A DNA stretch of 64,000 nt from an uncultured Clostridia bacterium (GCA_927362715.1 CAKMIX010000007.1:1-64000); one strand, 5' to 3'; positions 35,083 to 44,940 are shown, counted from the stretch's first letter. Numbers and translations are program-made. The notes: generated by a model from the sequence alone, not told the origin.

Positions 35083-36357
35083 TTATTCCGCCGGGTACAC
35101 GTCGAGCGAGATCTCCTCGATCGTCTGCCCATCGCTTGTTTCGATTTCAAGCCCATTGTAAACGTCGTTATCATCTTCCCAGGAAACGGTGGCATATCCA
35201 CTGTCCCCGGTATAGGTGCTTGCCGGTTCGCCGAATTTCTCGCGAAATGCGTTGAGGTCATACACGTCGCCGACCTTGACATTCTGCGGGAACGCAACAT
35301 CCGCTACGGGGTCGCCCCAGCCGGCATCTACAGCTACACCGACCACAAGGCTTTCCTGCACGGATACCGTTGCCGAGCCGCTGTTGAAGCAGCGAATATC
35401 CATTTCCTGCCCGGCGGCGTTTTCCGCCGACATTAAATAGGTATATTCATATTCTGCAAGCTGTACCGCCAGATTCTCCGAATCTTCCAGCACATAGCCG
35501 GTCTTTTGTGTGAATTCGCTGTAGGTGCAGGGCAGGCTGATCTCTACATCGTCAATGACGACCGTCATATTCTGCCAGTCCAAAGCAGAGGTGTTCTGCG
35601 AATTCGTATCAGGCGTAAATGCAGGAGTTGCATCGTCCTGCAAAACAAGACCGGGATCCGCATAATCTTCCAACGCGCGCATGCCGATGGTAAACGAAAT
35701 AATAAACATAACAATGGACAAAACGATCCCAACAATAAATCCGGCAAGTGCGCATTTCCCCATGGATTTTGCCCGAATGGGTTTGTCTTTCTTCGTCGTC
35801 AGATAAAGGATCAAGCCAATCACCGGGAAGAAGAAGCTCAGAATATTCAGTCCGACGGATTTTTTATCGTCTGCGGCTGCCGGCGCGTTATACGGCGCAT
35901 AAGGCTGCCCGTATGCATAAGGCTGCCCCGCAGACGGTGTATAAGGCTGTGCGGGCGGCGCGTACGGCGGCGTCTGCCCGGCGTAAGGTGCTGCATACGG
36001 CTGTGCGGGCTGACCTGCATTCGGCGCTGCCACCTGCTGCGCGGCAGTTTCCGGTGCAGCGGGCTCTGCGGCAGCCGGTTCGACAGGCTCAGGCACAGCA
36101 GGCTCGGCTGCGGTCGGTTCGGCTGCCTTTGGCGCAGCGGGCTCGGCTGCTTCCGCCGCGGCCGCTTCCGACGAAACCGCCTCAGTCATCCCCGAAGCCG
36201 CCTCGGCAGCCGAAGTCTCCGCCGCAGCAGGTTCTGCCGCAGCGGGTTCTGCCGCAGCGGCTTCAGATACATCCGCAGCCTGTGCTTCCGGCTCGTGATA
36301 CCCACAGTTCGGGCACACATTGTCGTTCATTTCCGTTCCGCAGTTTCTGCAAAACAT
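35083..36357 (-). CDS. zinc-ribbon membrane protein (copy 1) with Ala/Glu/Pro-rich linker
   Basis: 424 residues. Same order as its neighbour: zinc ribbon FCRNCGTEMNDNVCPNCGY, then two membrane helices (SVGLNILSFFFPVIGLILYL; GIVLSIVMFIISFTIGM) and an exported domain with FTQKTGYVLED. Between ribbon and membrane lies a ~140-residue low-complexity region of A-E-P repeats followed by a Tyr/Pro/Gln-rich stretch (PYAAPYAGQTPPYAPPAQPY). The linker explains the length difference from the paralogue. Promoter at 36562-36591. Confidence 0.78.
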   Translation of the reverse strand: MFCRNCGTEMNDNVCPNCGYHEPEAQAADVSEAAAAEPAAAEPAAAETSAAEAASGMTEAVSSEAAAAEAAEPAAPKAAEPTAAEPAVPEPVEPAAAEPAAPETAAQQVAAPNAGQPAQPYAAPYAGQTPPYAPPAQPYTPSAGQPYAYGQPYAPYNAPAAADDKKSVGLNILSFFFPVIGLILYLTTKKDKPIRAKSMGKCALAGFIVGIVLSIVMFIISFTIGMRALEDYADPGLVLQDDATPAFTPDTNSQNTSALDWQNMTVVIDDVEISLPCTYSEFTQKTGYVLEDSENLAVQLAEYEYTYLMSAENAAGQEMDIRCFNSGSATVSVQESLVVGVAVDAGWGDPVADVAFPQNVKVGDVYDLNAFREKFGEPASTYTGDSGYATVSWEDDNDVYNGLEIETSDGQTIEEISLDVYPAE

Positions 36358-36561
36358 AAAAATCCCCTTTCTGTTTTGTCTGTATTGCTTATGTAAATCG
36401 GCTGCACGCCGCCCATATCGCTTTTACGCTATACGGGGAGCCGTGTGCTGCCGTTTTTGCCGTATGCACTTTTTCTATATCCTATGATACAACTCCTGCC
36501 CACTATACACACGGATATTTGTATGTTTTATACCGATTTTGCGCCAACTTTTCTAAAATTT

Positions 36562-36591
36562 AGTATAGCATATACCTTTGCGATTTGTCCA
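36562..36591 (-). promoter_or_regulatory. promoter of the zinc-ribbon gene pair
   Basis: Minus-strand TGGACA (36586-36591), 18-base spacer, TATACT (36562-36567). The start codon is about 205 bases further on; the long leader in this 323-base gap shows no structure I recognise. Confidence 0.6.
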
Positions 36592-36680
36592 GTGGGGAAT
36601 AGAAAATCCTCTGCCTTGTGCGCAGATATCAAAACCCATTGTTCCTTTTGCATCAGCCAGATTAAAAAATTTTTGCAAAA

Positions 36681-37487
36681 TCAATATTTCCCAGGTAGCA
36701 GTGTTTTTGCAAAACAAAACAGGTTGTGTCCCTGCTTGTCTGGTTTTATCGCAAAGACCACAGCGGGGAAGTAGTTTAAGTAATGATTTTCTTCTATGGT
36801 CTCGTAAAAGGCTTGCGCAACGATTTCAGGTGGATTGTGAAATGCGCCGCAGCCAAAAGCTCCGAGGATCAGCGTCTGCACGCAGTTGTCCAACGCCGCT
36901 TCAAATATATTTTGGATCCGACTTTTAAAAATCGTTTTTAAGGCATCGGGCACTGCGGTTTTCTGCGCCGCCAGATACGGGGCGGCACAGGTGATGACGT
37001 CCACCGTGAACCATTCCTCTTGTGCCATCAGCTTCGGCACGGCACCGTCATCTTTAAACACCGTAACATCTTTTGTGTAGATCAGCCGATCCGAGTAAAA
37101 CGGGCTATGCAGCTCCCTGTGATACTTGTAGTACGACGCGAATACATTTTCATCACATAAGCACGGATATAAGTTACTGCTTCTGCAAAGGCACTCTTCC
37201 TGTGCCATAGCGCCGATGCGCACGCCGCCTCCGGGCATTTCGGGATTGGCAAAATTCAACACAGCGGTCTTACCGATTGCCCTGTACATTTTCGCCGCGC
37301 GGAACGTTGTCGTTGCATCTACAATGATCTTGCCTTTTTGCCCGAATTCGATTCGTTTTTGAGAGCGATACCCTGCAAAATACACCGTGTTGGATTTTTT
37401 TGCATCCTCCGTCCGCTTACGCAGGACTTTCCCGTTTGCAATGGTCAGTGTATCCAAAAAGCATTTGACCAGTATTTCCTCCGGCAT
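36681..37487 (-). CDS. TIGR02452-type macrodomain protein, bacterial PARG-like
   Basis: 268 residues from the ATG at 37487 (AAAGGAG upstream). The hallmark GGG-x(6-8)-QEE of bacterial poly(ADP-ribose) glycohydrolases is present in PEMPGGGVRIGAMAQEECLCR. The catalytic Glu pair and ADP-ribose-binding phosphate loop LILGAFGCGAFHNPP are both visible. Likely removes ADP-ribose from proteins, nucleic acids or metabolites in the cytosol. No ADP-ribosyltransferase gene is adjacent. Single gene between the zinc-ribbon pair and the signalling island. Confidence 0.88.
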   Translation of the reverse strand: MPEEILVKCFLDTLTIANGKVLRKRTEDAKKSNTVYFAGYRSQKRIEFGQKGKIIVDATTTFRAAKMYRAIGKTAVLNFANPEMPGGGVRIGAMAQEECLCRSSNLYPCLCDENVFASYYKYHRELHSPFYSDRLIYTKDVTVFKDDGAVPKLMAQEEWFTVDVITCAAPYLAAQKTAVPDALKTIFKSRIQNIFEAALDNCVQTLILGAFGCGAFHNPPEIVAQAFYETIEENHYLNYFPAVVFAIKPDKQGHNLFCFAKTLLPGKY

Positions 37488-37544
37488 ATAAACTCCTTTC
37501 CGATAAAGCATCAAGCCATATAGCATGAAAATACAGATTTTAGA

Positions 37545-37581
37545 AAGGCCCTCCGAATTGTTTTCCAATTCGGAAGACCTG
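37545..37581 (-). terminator. terminator of the signalling island
   Basis: Minus-strand AGGTCTTCCGAATTG, GAAAA loop, CAATTCGGAGGGCCT, then TTTCT. It lies 20 bases beyond the last gene of the island (stop at 37601). Confidence 0.75.
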
Positions 37582-37600
37582 TTTTCAACCTATGTCGTTT

Positions 37601-39028
37601 TTAAACATTTACAGCCATCAAGACCATTTTTTTGCCGTCCGATTGAAACACAAATTCCACTGTCGTCAAATCTGCAGTTTGGATTCCGGCGCCCTCTACT
37701 ACATCCTCAAAGGTTTGATCGCCTTTTAAGTCCTCAAATCTTCCGATCGGGGAAATTTCGGGATTGTATACAATATTATAGACTTCATGGAACTGTGTTA
37801 CGCACAACACATAACCATACACGCTGATCTGGTCACCCTGTGCTTGCGCCCGCAACAGCTTCCATCGCCACTGGCAACCCCCATTGTCATGCAGATAAAA
37901 ATTTGCATAGATCAAATAGTCGTCAGTTTCGTAAACTTGCGAATGGTCATACGCTGCAGCGGTCGGGAACGGCATTTGATCACCCCAAAGCTGCTCGTAG
38001 CTTTCCCGCATTTCAGCTTTGGGATATGCTTCTAAGGGAACCCCCTCGAAGTAACTTACTGATGCCTCCCATTGTGAAATAAGCTGCTGTTGCTCTGCCA
38101 GCGGGATCGTCGTATCCTCCAAGTCAACCGCATCTGCGAAGCATGCCCAATACACAGGAGAAATCAAATCGGTTCCCCGGCGGTACGCATTGGTCGAAAA
38201 GAGCGGGATCGGATCATACCGCCAGGCATACAAAATTTCCTGCGCTGTATGTATTGCCTCCCACTCGGCGCTTGAATAATCCACCCCGAGATAATAGCCG
38301 TTTGCCAATAAGTCGTACAATTCCGCATATGTGTCGTTTTCCGGCGACAGCGGTTTATCATACAACTTACCGTCCGGGTTTTCCCCTGCATGGATCTCAA
38401 CCGCATGCGCTGTATTATACGAATACATGGTTATAGCGTCGTGCTCATCTTGCCACGTGGCCTCCCGCGAGGAAATCGGCAGGGTTGGCGTGCCTGCGGC
38501 ATCCGTTTCAAGCTTACCGAACGTGTATTCCGTTACGCCGGAAAAATCCTGAAAGAATTGCGAAAACTGTGTTGTACCGTAATTCGGGATACGTTGATCC
38601 AGCATTTTGCACGCGCCATCTGCATCCAACACCACCTGCGCGAACGCAAGCGGCAATTCTTCCTGTGGCACCAAATAAAATTCCCCGTTATAGTAATAGG
38701 CAATATTATCCAGATTGACGAAGTCGGATGCCGAGGATTGAGATAGAAAGACGAGTTCCGGAATATAGTCATCGTTCAAATCCACAACGGTGATATCGTT
38801 TCTGTTGTTCCAATGCATCAAGTCCGCATAGTGGTTCAAAATATAGTTTGCCGCATCCGCACAAAACGTTGCGGTTTGCGTTCCGCCGCTTTCGCTTTCC
38901 GAAGCTACCTCGGTCTGCCGCCATGCGGCGGGAAAAGAACTTACAGTGCGCCTCCTAATGCATCCGGAAGCAGCCGACACCGATAAGGTCAGGATAAGCA
39001 GCCATAGCAGAAAACGTTTTACTTTCAC
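37601..39028 (-). CDS. hypothetical lipoprotein, last gene of the signalling island
   Basis: 475 residues, GTG start at 39028 with AAGGAG 7 bases upstream. Signal peptide with lipobox SAASGC. A short segment (DITVVDLNDDYIPELVFLS) resembles the D-x-N-x-D-G/Y calcium-type repeats of FG-GAP/VCBS-like proteins, here once only. The remainder is rich in Trp/Tyr and not recognised. Placed 45 bases after the upstream kinase gene, so it is likely co-expressed and is a candidate surface partner or sensor. Confidence 0.72.
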   Translation of the reverse strand: MKVKRFLLWLLILTLSVSAASGCIRRRTVSSFPAAWRQTEVASESESGGTQTATFCADAANYILNHYADLMHWNNRNDITVVDLNDDYIPELVFLSQSSASDFVNLDNIAYYYNGEFYLVPQEELPLAFAQVVLDADGACKMLDQRIPNYGTTQFSQFFQDFSGVTEYTFGKLETDAAGTPTLPISSREATWQDEHDAITMYSYNTAHAVEIHAGENPDGKLYDKPLSPENDTYAELYDLLANGYYLGVDYSSAEWEAIHTAQEILYAWRYDPIPLFSTNAYRRGTDLISPVYWACFADAVDLEDTTIPLAEQQQLISQWEASVSYFEGVPLEAYPKAEMRESYEQLWGDQMPFPTAAAYDHSQVYETDDYLIYANFYLHDNGGCQWRWKLLRAQAQGDQISVYGYVLCVTQFHEVYNIVYNPEISPIGRFEDLKGDQTFEDVVEGAGIQTADLTTVEFVFQSDGKKMVLMAVNV

Positions 39029-39073
39029 AGATACGCTCCTTCATTACTGGTCTTTGACAAGCAGAAAGCTCTT

Positions 39074-40414
39074 TCAAATAACATATCCGGCAGACGGCTC
39101 CCCGACATATTCAGCATATAACACGTAATGCCCTGTTGCGGGCAGATCCTCGCTTAAATCATATAACGTCGTATTTAAATAATACAACTGTCCCGCCTGC
39201 AATTCATATGTAAAATCAAAATTGCTGTATGTCCCGCGCGTATTTGCCTCCGTCAAAACGTTGTCGTTCTCATCGCAGAGCCAAATCACAGGCGCACCGG
39301 TCTCACAATCCGAATAAAAGCGATATACCCCGCTTGTTTCGGGGATGAAGCCGAAAATAAAACGCTGGTCCGGCGTTAAAACATAGATGTCGTTTTGCGC
39401 CTCCAAAACGATGTATTGATCCTCGGTCAACACATCATAGGCGTATTCTTCCTCCGGCGTCGGTGAAGAATTGCCGGAGAGCGCGAACGCCAATATCACG
39501 CCTATCAAAAGCAGCCCAACAGGTATGAGAGCCAGCAGTCCCAGCATGCTTTTTTTCTCACGCCTAACCGGCTGTACCGGTTTTACGGTATATGAAACGG
39601 CGGAAGGAACAGACGCAGAAGACGGCATAACAGTTTCCAGCGCCTGCCGTAATTCCGTTACGGATTGGTATCGCTTATTCGGAGAAAGCTGCATACAAGT
39701 TTGCAGGATCTGCTCAAAGCGCATGGATACAGCGGGATTCACCTGCCGCGCAGGCGGTATGCCGCCCACTCGGCAGGGATCCATGCCGGTGACCAAATGA
39801 TACAGCGTAACACCAAGGCTGTATATGTCCGTTCGCGCATCAGTTTGACCGCTGCCGTTATACTGCTCCGGAGCAGCATAGCCGTGCGTTCCGAAATAAA
39901 CCGTGTCCCGCGCATGATTGGGCTTGTATTCCCGAGCCACGCCGAAGTCGATCAGGGTGACACTTCCGTTTGGTTTGAGCATAATATTGGCAGGCTTCAT
40001 ATCTCTGTAAATGATTGCGGGCGTGCGCGCATGCAGATATTGCAGCACATCGCAGAGCTGCTTTGCCCACTGCAGCACGACCTGCTCCGGCTGCGCCCCC
40101 TTTTGCTGCAGCAGTTTGTCTAAAGACACGCCCTCAATATATTCCATTACAATCAAGTATGCCTGCGGTGTTTCAATTACGTCCACAATCGTGGGGAGAC
40201 CCGGATGTCGAAGTTTCGTTAAGATAGAGGATTCCGCTAACAGAGCGTTCGAGGGGTTTCCCGGGCTTGTACGCCCGGTTTTGTAGACCTCTTTGATTGC
40301 CCAGTAGTTGTGAATGCGAATGTTCTCCGCCAGGAAAACACAGCTTGAACCACCTCTGCCGAGCACACGCAGAATTTTATAGCGATTGTCCACCAACATG
40401 CCCACTTGCAGCAT
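39074..40414 (-). CDS. transmembrane Ser/Thr protein kinase
   Basis: 446 residues. Kinase domain residues ~10-275: Gly loop LGRGGSSCVFLAE, ATP Lys in WAIKEV, catalytic loop YRDMKPANIML (Tyr replaces His of HRD), metal motif LIDFG, then FGTHGYAAPEQY and the DARTDIYSLGVTLYHLVTG helix. A single membrane helix follows (MLGLLALIPVGLLLIGVILAFAL, ~300), and a ~120-residue outer domain with regular beta-strands whose end (GTYSNFDFTYELQAGQLYYLNTTLYD) resembles prepeptidase-C-type beta-sandwiches. This gives an outside-sensing, inside-phosphorylating receptor. The start follows GGGGG. Confidence 0.9.
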   Translation of the reverse strand: MLQVGMLVDNRYKILRVLGRGGSSCVFLAENIRIHNYWAIKEVYKTGRTSPGNPSNALLAESSILTKLRHPGLPTIVDVIETPQAYLIVMEYIEGVSLDKLLQQKGAQPEQVVLQWAKQLCDVLQYLHARTPAIIYRDMKPANIMLKPNGSVTLIDFGVAREYKPNHARDTVYFGTHGYAAPEQYNGSGQTDARTDIYSLGVTLYHLVTGMDPCRVGGIPPARQVNPAVSMRFEQILQTCMQLSPNKRYQSVTELRQALETVMPSSASVPSAVSYTVKPVQPVRREKKSMLGLLALIPVGLLLIGVILAFALSGNSSPTPEEEYAYDVLTEDQYIVLEAQNDIYVLTPDQRFIFGFIPETSGVYRFYSDCETGAPVIWLCDENDNVLTEANTRGTYSNFDFTYELQAGQLYYLNTTLYDLSEDLPATGHYVLYAEYVGEPSAGYVI

Positions 40415-40430
40415 AGGGGTCCCCCCTTTT

Positions 40431-43400
40431 TCAGATCTTTTCCAATTCGATTGTGCAGTCCTCGTCTGCCAGCAGTAACACTGTGCCGGGCGTCACGGAT
40501 GTCCGTTTGCCGCGCACAAACCGGTTGTGGTTCTTGAAATATGTCCCGTTGGAAGAGCAGTCGGTTACAAAGTAGCGCCCCATGTCTTTGTTATATTCGA
40601 TAGAGCAATGCAGTCGGCTGACTTTTCCATATGTGTTGGGAAGTCGGATCTGCGCCTGCTTAGTCTTGCCGATATAAGTGACCTCCCTCTCGCGCAGCGT
40701 GAAGCGTTTCCCGGTCAACGAACCAGACAAAATCATTATGCCGGGTTCCAGGGCGGCAAACGACGTTGTTTCCGCTGTAGCATCCGCTTCTGGGGGCGAA
40801 ATCGGCGGCACATCCGTTTGAACCGGAATGATCGGTACGGTTTGTGCTTTTTTGCCGCGGCCGGAGTTACCGGCAGCAATTGCAACACCCACAACGATTC
40901 CAACCACCAGTAACACCACCAGGCAGATCAATGCCACCATCCCGCCGGAGACACTGCTTGTATCGTTGGTCGCCTCCATCTCGCCGATTCCTGTGGGCAC
41001 CTCGGTCGAAGGTTCCCGAACCTCACTGCCGATTTCATTTTTTCCTGCGCTCCACACCGAATCCACACTACCGTCTCCGTCCGCATCAATGTTCAGGGAT
41101 ATTGCCGCGGTGTTGTCCGTAGAAGATGTAATCTTTGTTGTTGACGTGATCGGAACGCTGCGGAATCCGCGGGAGTCCGTAATGCTGTCGGAATCGTCAA
41201 AATAGTTGATGGTATAATCCATCGCTCCATCATCCGTACCGTTCAGCGTAACATCATAGACCTTATCCGCATCCAGTGTTACGACCTTGATATCTTTCTT
41301 TTTCCCAAGAAGCTTCAACGCACCAAAAGAGGCGGTATCTTTGTAGTTGCTTGCCGCACTGGAAAGGATCTCCCCGTTATAGCGGATCTCAACATCCACC
41401 GGGCAGGCTATATTGATCACGATTCGCGCGCCATTGTCAATGTCTTCGGCAATTTCACCGAAAGCAAATTGCAGGTTCTCTGCTTCCACGACCTCATGAT
41501 AGCCGTCAACTTGATTGGTCAGCATCTCCATCAACGCAACGGCATCCGCTTCACTTGTGCCGGACAGTTGATGAAAAAAGCCGAGACTGTAAAGGTTGTA
41601 TTCCTGCATGATTTCATTGCCGATGTCGACTACTGCGTTCTCATACGTATAACCGTACCAGCTAAAGTTACTGGAGGAGAAAGCGCCGCTGGAACTTGTC
41701 TGGCCTTCGTTCGGCAGCCCGTCCGCCATGATGACGATATTTTTGATCGCGTCCTCTTTACCGAACTGCTCCATCATGGTTTGTGCGCGTTCCAGCCCAC
41801 CGTACATATTGGTCCTGCTGCCTGCCGACAGGTTGTTGATAACGGAAATCAGACTATTCAGGTCGGAAGTCAGATTCAGATTTTCCACATAGGAATCGTA
41901 GTATACCAACCCGACCCGATTGCTGTATGGATCTTCCAGCAGATCCGTGCAGAATTGTATCGCGGCCTCTTTCATTTCTTCAAGCGGGGTGCCGCTCATA
42001 CTGCCGGACACATCCAAGACCAAAATGGTATCGCGCGCCTGTGAGGCGACACGAAGCTGCGTTGTACGAGTCACCTGCTGCCCGTTGCACATGGCAGTTG
42101 CAGAAATTTCCGCAACCCCTTTCGACACACCGTACACAATACCGCCCGAAGCAACTGTCGCAACGCTTTCGTCGGAAGAGGTCCATGTCATTTGATATTC
42201 CACGGCATCCTCGGGCTGCACGGTGGGCTCGATCACATTGGTTTCCCCGATCGCAATGACCTGCTCGCTCGGGAGAGTGAAATCCTCAAGCCCCGTTCCG
42301 ACATATCCGCCAGACAGCACTGTCTCCATAGCCGCCTGCGCATTTAAAAGCGGGTATGTGTCCGTAAATGCGCTGTCTGCATACCCGTAGCTTCCGGTCG
42401 CTGTACTGCAAAGGATCTCTTTGACCTGTGCCCCGGTCAGTGTCGGTGAGGCGCCAAACAGCATTGCCGCCACGCCTGCCACATGCGGCGCCGCCATGGA
42501 GGTACCGCTTCCAAGCGCATAGCCTTCCTGATAGCTGCCGTCATTTTGTAAATTGGCATATGTACTTTCGATGCTGCTGCCGGGCGCAGCAAGATCCACT
42601 CGATCGCCATGATTGCTGTACGGCGCCATTTGGATTGCACCGGACTCCGTAAGCTCCGCAGCGCCGACGACTAAAATCCGGCTTTGCACCTCCGGGTTGG
42701 TGATCCCGCTGAAGAAATCGTATACCGCGTCCGTATCTCCGTATTCCGAGCCGTTCTTATCTTGCACATACCCGATAAAGGCCGTAGGATCCTGCGTGTA
42801 TCGATGATCTTCGGACGGATCGCTTCGCGCGTTGTCATTGCCTGCCGATTTTACGATCACAAACTCATGTCCGTTGTTGACAAGCGCTAACAACAGCCGC
42901 TCTATGCCGGCGTTAATCTCATCTATTACCGCCTGTGCATTCACATTGCCATGAGATGCTGCAAAATTATACAGCTGCAACCCCATACTGATATTGATTA
43001 CTTTGCATTGGTCCCTTTCGATCAAGATACGCAGTGCCGCGGAACAAATATATTCCGTTGTCATGGCTGCCGTACCGTTGATGGCAAATCCATATAAATT
43101 CACGTTCGGCATAATACCGGAAATGCCCACACCGTTATCAAAGCCGGCAGCTATCGTGCCTGAGGTATGGGTCCCGTGTGCCGAATCATCCCAATTTCTG
43201 TTATAATATGTCCTTTCAAAATTCAAATCCGTGTGGTCGGTATAAAACCAGTTGTCGATCAGACCCACATTCACGGTTTCCAACGTATCTCGGGAGTCCC
43301 AGGCTGCCGGCGCCTGGATCGCCTCCACGCCCCAGTTGTCCCCCTGCGGTGTTTGGGACCAATCCTGCGCCCACTGCGTATCGCTGGTCGGATAATAATC

Positions 43401-43871
43401 ACAGGTTAAGTCCATACCGTAATTGAGACGAACCGATGAATATAATCCGCTTTGCCCGAGCTTTTCCTGCAATGCCTGCAGTTCTGCTAAACCGTATTCC
43501 TGCGCGAACTGAATCTGGTACTCGTTGGTTAGATCCGAATACCCGACAATGCTGCCGTTGTCTGCGGACAGCGCCGCTTCCACATCCGCACGGGTCACCG
43601 ATGCATTCGGCACAACCAAAAGCTCATTATTTGCAAAATAGAGACCGTTCTCTGACACAATGTTAGCGTCATCGGTCACATGGAAATAAAAATTTTCATC
43701 AAAATATGTTTCGGTTACGGTGTTGACGTCCGAACCGACCACACTCCCGACCGTTGAAACGGACCCGGACTGTTCCCCACAGCCTGCAAATACCAGAAGC
43801 AACGCCGCACAAAGACTCAGCGCTATTGCGCGGATCCCGTATTTTCTCGCTTTGGGTCTGTTTTGCCGCAC
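40431..43871 (-). CDS. surface subtilase with Ig-like, VWA, transmembrane and cytosolic FHA domains
   Basis: 1146 residues from GTG 43871 (GAGGTG 5 bases upstream; the longer frame lacks a site). Order: signal/lipobox-like N-terminus (LLLVFAGC); S8 subtilase with catalytic Asp ~206 (VGLIDNW), His ~232 (HGTHTSGTIAAG), Asn ~345 (SAGNDN) and Ser ~458 (GSGTSMAAPH); group-2 Ig-like domain ~531-609; VWA domain from ~615 with MIDAS DVSGSMSG; a further region; one membrane helix (VALICLVVLLVVGIVVGVAIA, ~1000); C-terminal FHA domain with IGK, SRLH and SSNGT. Protease and VWA are outside, FHA inside. This would link surface proteolysis or ligand binding to the island's phosphothreonine signalling. The pairing of these five domains is unusual. 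Confidence 0.9.
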   Translation of the reverse strand: MRQNRPKARKYGIRAIALSLCAALLLVFAGCGEQSGSVSTVGSVVGSDVNTVTETYFDENFYFHVTDDANIVSENGLYFANNELLVVPNASVTRADVEAALSADNGSIVGYSDLTNEYQIQFAQEYGLAELQALQEKLGQSGLYSSVRLNYGMDLTCDYYPTSDTQWAQDWSQTPQGDNWGVEAIQAPAAWDSRDTLETVNVGLIDNWFYTDHTDLNFERTYYNRNWDDSAHGTHTSGTIAAGFDNGVGISGIMPNVNLYGFAINGTAAMTTEYICSAALRILIERDQCKVINISMGLQLYNFAASHGNVNAQAVIDEINAGIERLLLALVNNGHEFVIVKSAGNDNARSDPSEDHRYTQDPTAFIGYVQDKNGSEYGDTDAVYDFFSGITNPEVQSRILVVGAAELTESGAIQMAPYSNHGDRVDLAAPGSSIESTYANLQNDGSYQEGYALGSGTSMAAPHVAGVAAMLFGASPTLTGAQVKEILCSTATGSYGYADSAFTDTYPLLNAQAAMETVLSGGYVGTGLEDFTLPSEQVIAIGETNVIEPTVQPEDAVEYQMTWTSSDESVATVASGGIVYGVSKGVAEISATAMCNGQQVTRTTQLRVASQARDTILVLDVSGSMSGTPLEEMKEAAIQFCTDLLEDPYSNRVGLVYYDSYVENLNLTSDLNSLISVINNLSAGSRTNMYGGLERAQTMMEQFGKEDAIKNIVIMADGLPNEGQTSSSGAFSSSNFSWYGYTYENAVVDIGNEIMQEYNLYSLGFFHQLSGTSEADAVALMEMLTNQVDGYHEVVEAENLQFAFGEIAEDIDNGARIVINIACPVDVEIRYNGEILSSAASNYKDTASFGALKLLGKKKDIKVVTLDADKVYDVTLNGTDDGAMDYTINYFDDSDSITDSRGFRSVPITSTTKITSSTDNTAAISLNIDADGDGSVDSVWSAGKNEIGSEVREPSTEVPTGIGEMEATNDTSSVSGGMVALICLVVLLVVGIVVGVAIAAGNSGRGKKAQTVPIIPVQTDVPPISPPEADATAETTSFAALEPGIMILSGSLTGKRFTLREREVTYIGKTKQAQIRLPNTYGKVSRLHCSIEYNKDMGRYFVTDCSSNGTYFKNHNRFVRGKRTSVTPGTVLLLADEDCTIELEKI

Positions 43872-43894
43872 AAAATCACCTCGTTTTTTCACCG

Positions 43895-44914
43895 TCAATC
43901 TGTTAAAAACATCGTTTTATCGTTTGCAAGTTTTAAAATCGTCCCGGGCGCTACCTCTGTCGGTTTTCCTTTTGGAAGCTGCTGATCATTCGCCCAGGTA
44001 CCGTTTTCAGAATAGTCCGTAACGATATACACATTCTTCCACGGATTATAGGAAATCCCCATGTGTTTGCGGCTGACCGCGGCGCGTTCTTTTTCAATCA
44101 CTATACTGCAAAGCTGCGCGTCTTTTCCGATAAAAAGCTCTTCCTGTGCCGGGATGGGAAAATGCGCACCGGTGTATGCACCGGTCAGGCAGGTGAGCGT
44201 CGCCTGCTTCTGCTGTGTGAGGACTGTCGTTGCGGCAGACTGAGTACCGGTCTGCGCAGCGTTGTTCCATGCGTTAGCGGACTGAGTGCCGTCCTGCGCA
44301 GCGTTATTCCACGCATTTGCGGACTGCGCCACGTTCACAGCCGCTGTTTGCGCACCAAACTCCTTAAGTTTCAAATAAAAGTTGCCCTGTGTGGCACGCT
44401 TATACGGTGCAAGCCAGATGTTCAAAAGCCCGAACGTAAGTCCTGCCAGCAGATCCCAGCCGATAAAAGAAAGATCCAATACAAACAGATCCCCCTTATA
44501 GCCGTATGTGATACGCTTGCTTTCATTCAGCGCTTCTCTTGCGGTCATATTGGGGTTGTCCGCCAAAATATACGGCGCCATGGAATATGCGTATGCTTTA
44601 ACAATGCCCGGGACAACAAACAGCAGCGACCACAGGTAGGTAAAAAAGTTCATGAGAATAAAGAGCCAAAGCGCCTTTCCGAAATAAGAAAAACCTGAAA
44701 ATGCGTCGCCGACCTCAAATTTTTCCCTCTTGACCAGCTTCATCGTGATCAGTGTGATGGAAAAATTAAATACCGGGATTAAAATAACACCCGCAATTAC
44801 AAGAGATGCCATCCCGCTGATCAAGCCAATGACCAGCATACATAGGAAATACGTCCCGATGCATCCTTGAATATTGCTTTTAGCCGTTGCTTTCAATGCA
44901 GCGCGATCTAACAT
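43895..44914 (-). CDS. DUF975-like membrane protein with C-terminal FHA domain
   Basis: 339 residues. Residues 1-200 are a polytopic membrane part with the DUF975 features LKATAKSNIQGCIGTYF and DNPNMTAREALNESKRITYGYKGDLFVLDLSFIGW. A linker with repeated Q-S-A-N-A-W-N-N-A-A-Q units (11-12 residues, two to three copies) connects to an FHA domain: IGKDAQL, VSRKHMG, YSENGTWAND. The FHA domain should bind phosphothreonine on the cytosolic face. The stop is 23 bases before the subtilase gene's start. Confidence 0.88.
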   Translation of the reverse strand: MLDRAALKATAKSNIQGCIGTYFLCMLVIGLISGMASLVIAGVILIPVFNFSITLITMKLVKREKFEVGDAFSGFSYFGKALWLFILMNFFTYLWSLLFVVPGIVKAYAYSMAPYILADNPNMTAREALNESKRITYGYKGDLFVLDLSFIGWDLLAGLTFGLLNIWLAPYKRATQGNFYLKLKEFGAQTAAVNVAQSANAWNNAAQDGTQSANAWNNAAQTGTQSAATTVLTQQKQATLTCLTGAYTGAHFPIPAQEELFIGKDAQLCSIVIEKERAAVSRKHMGISYNPWKNVYIVTDYSENGTWANDQQLPKGKPTEVAPGTILKLANDKTMFLTD

Positions 44915-44940
44915 ATATTTCTCGCCCTTTCAAAACAAGT

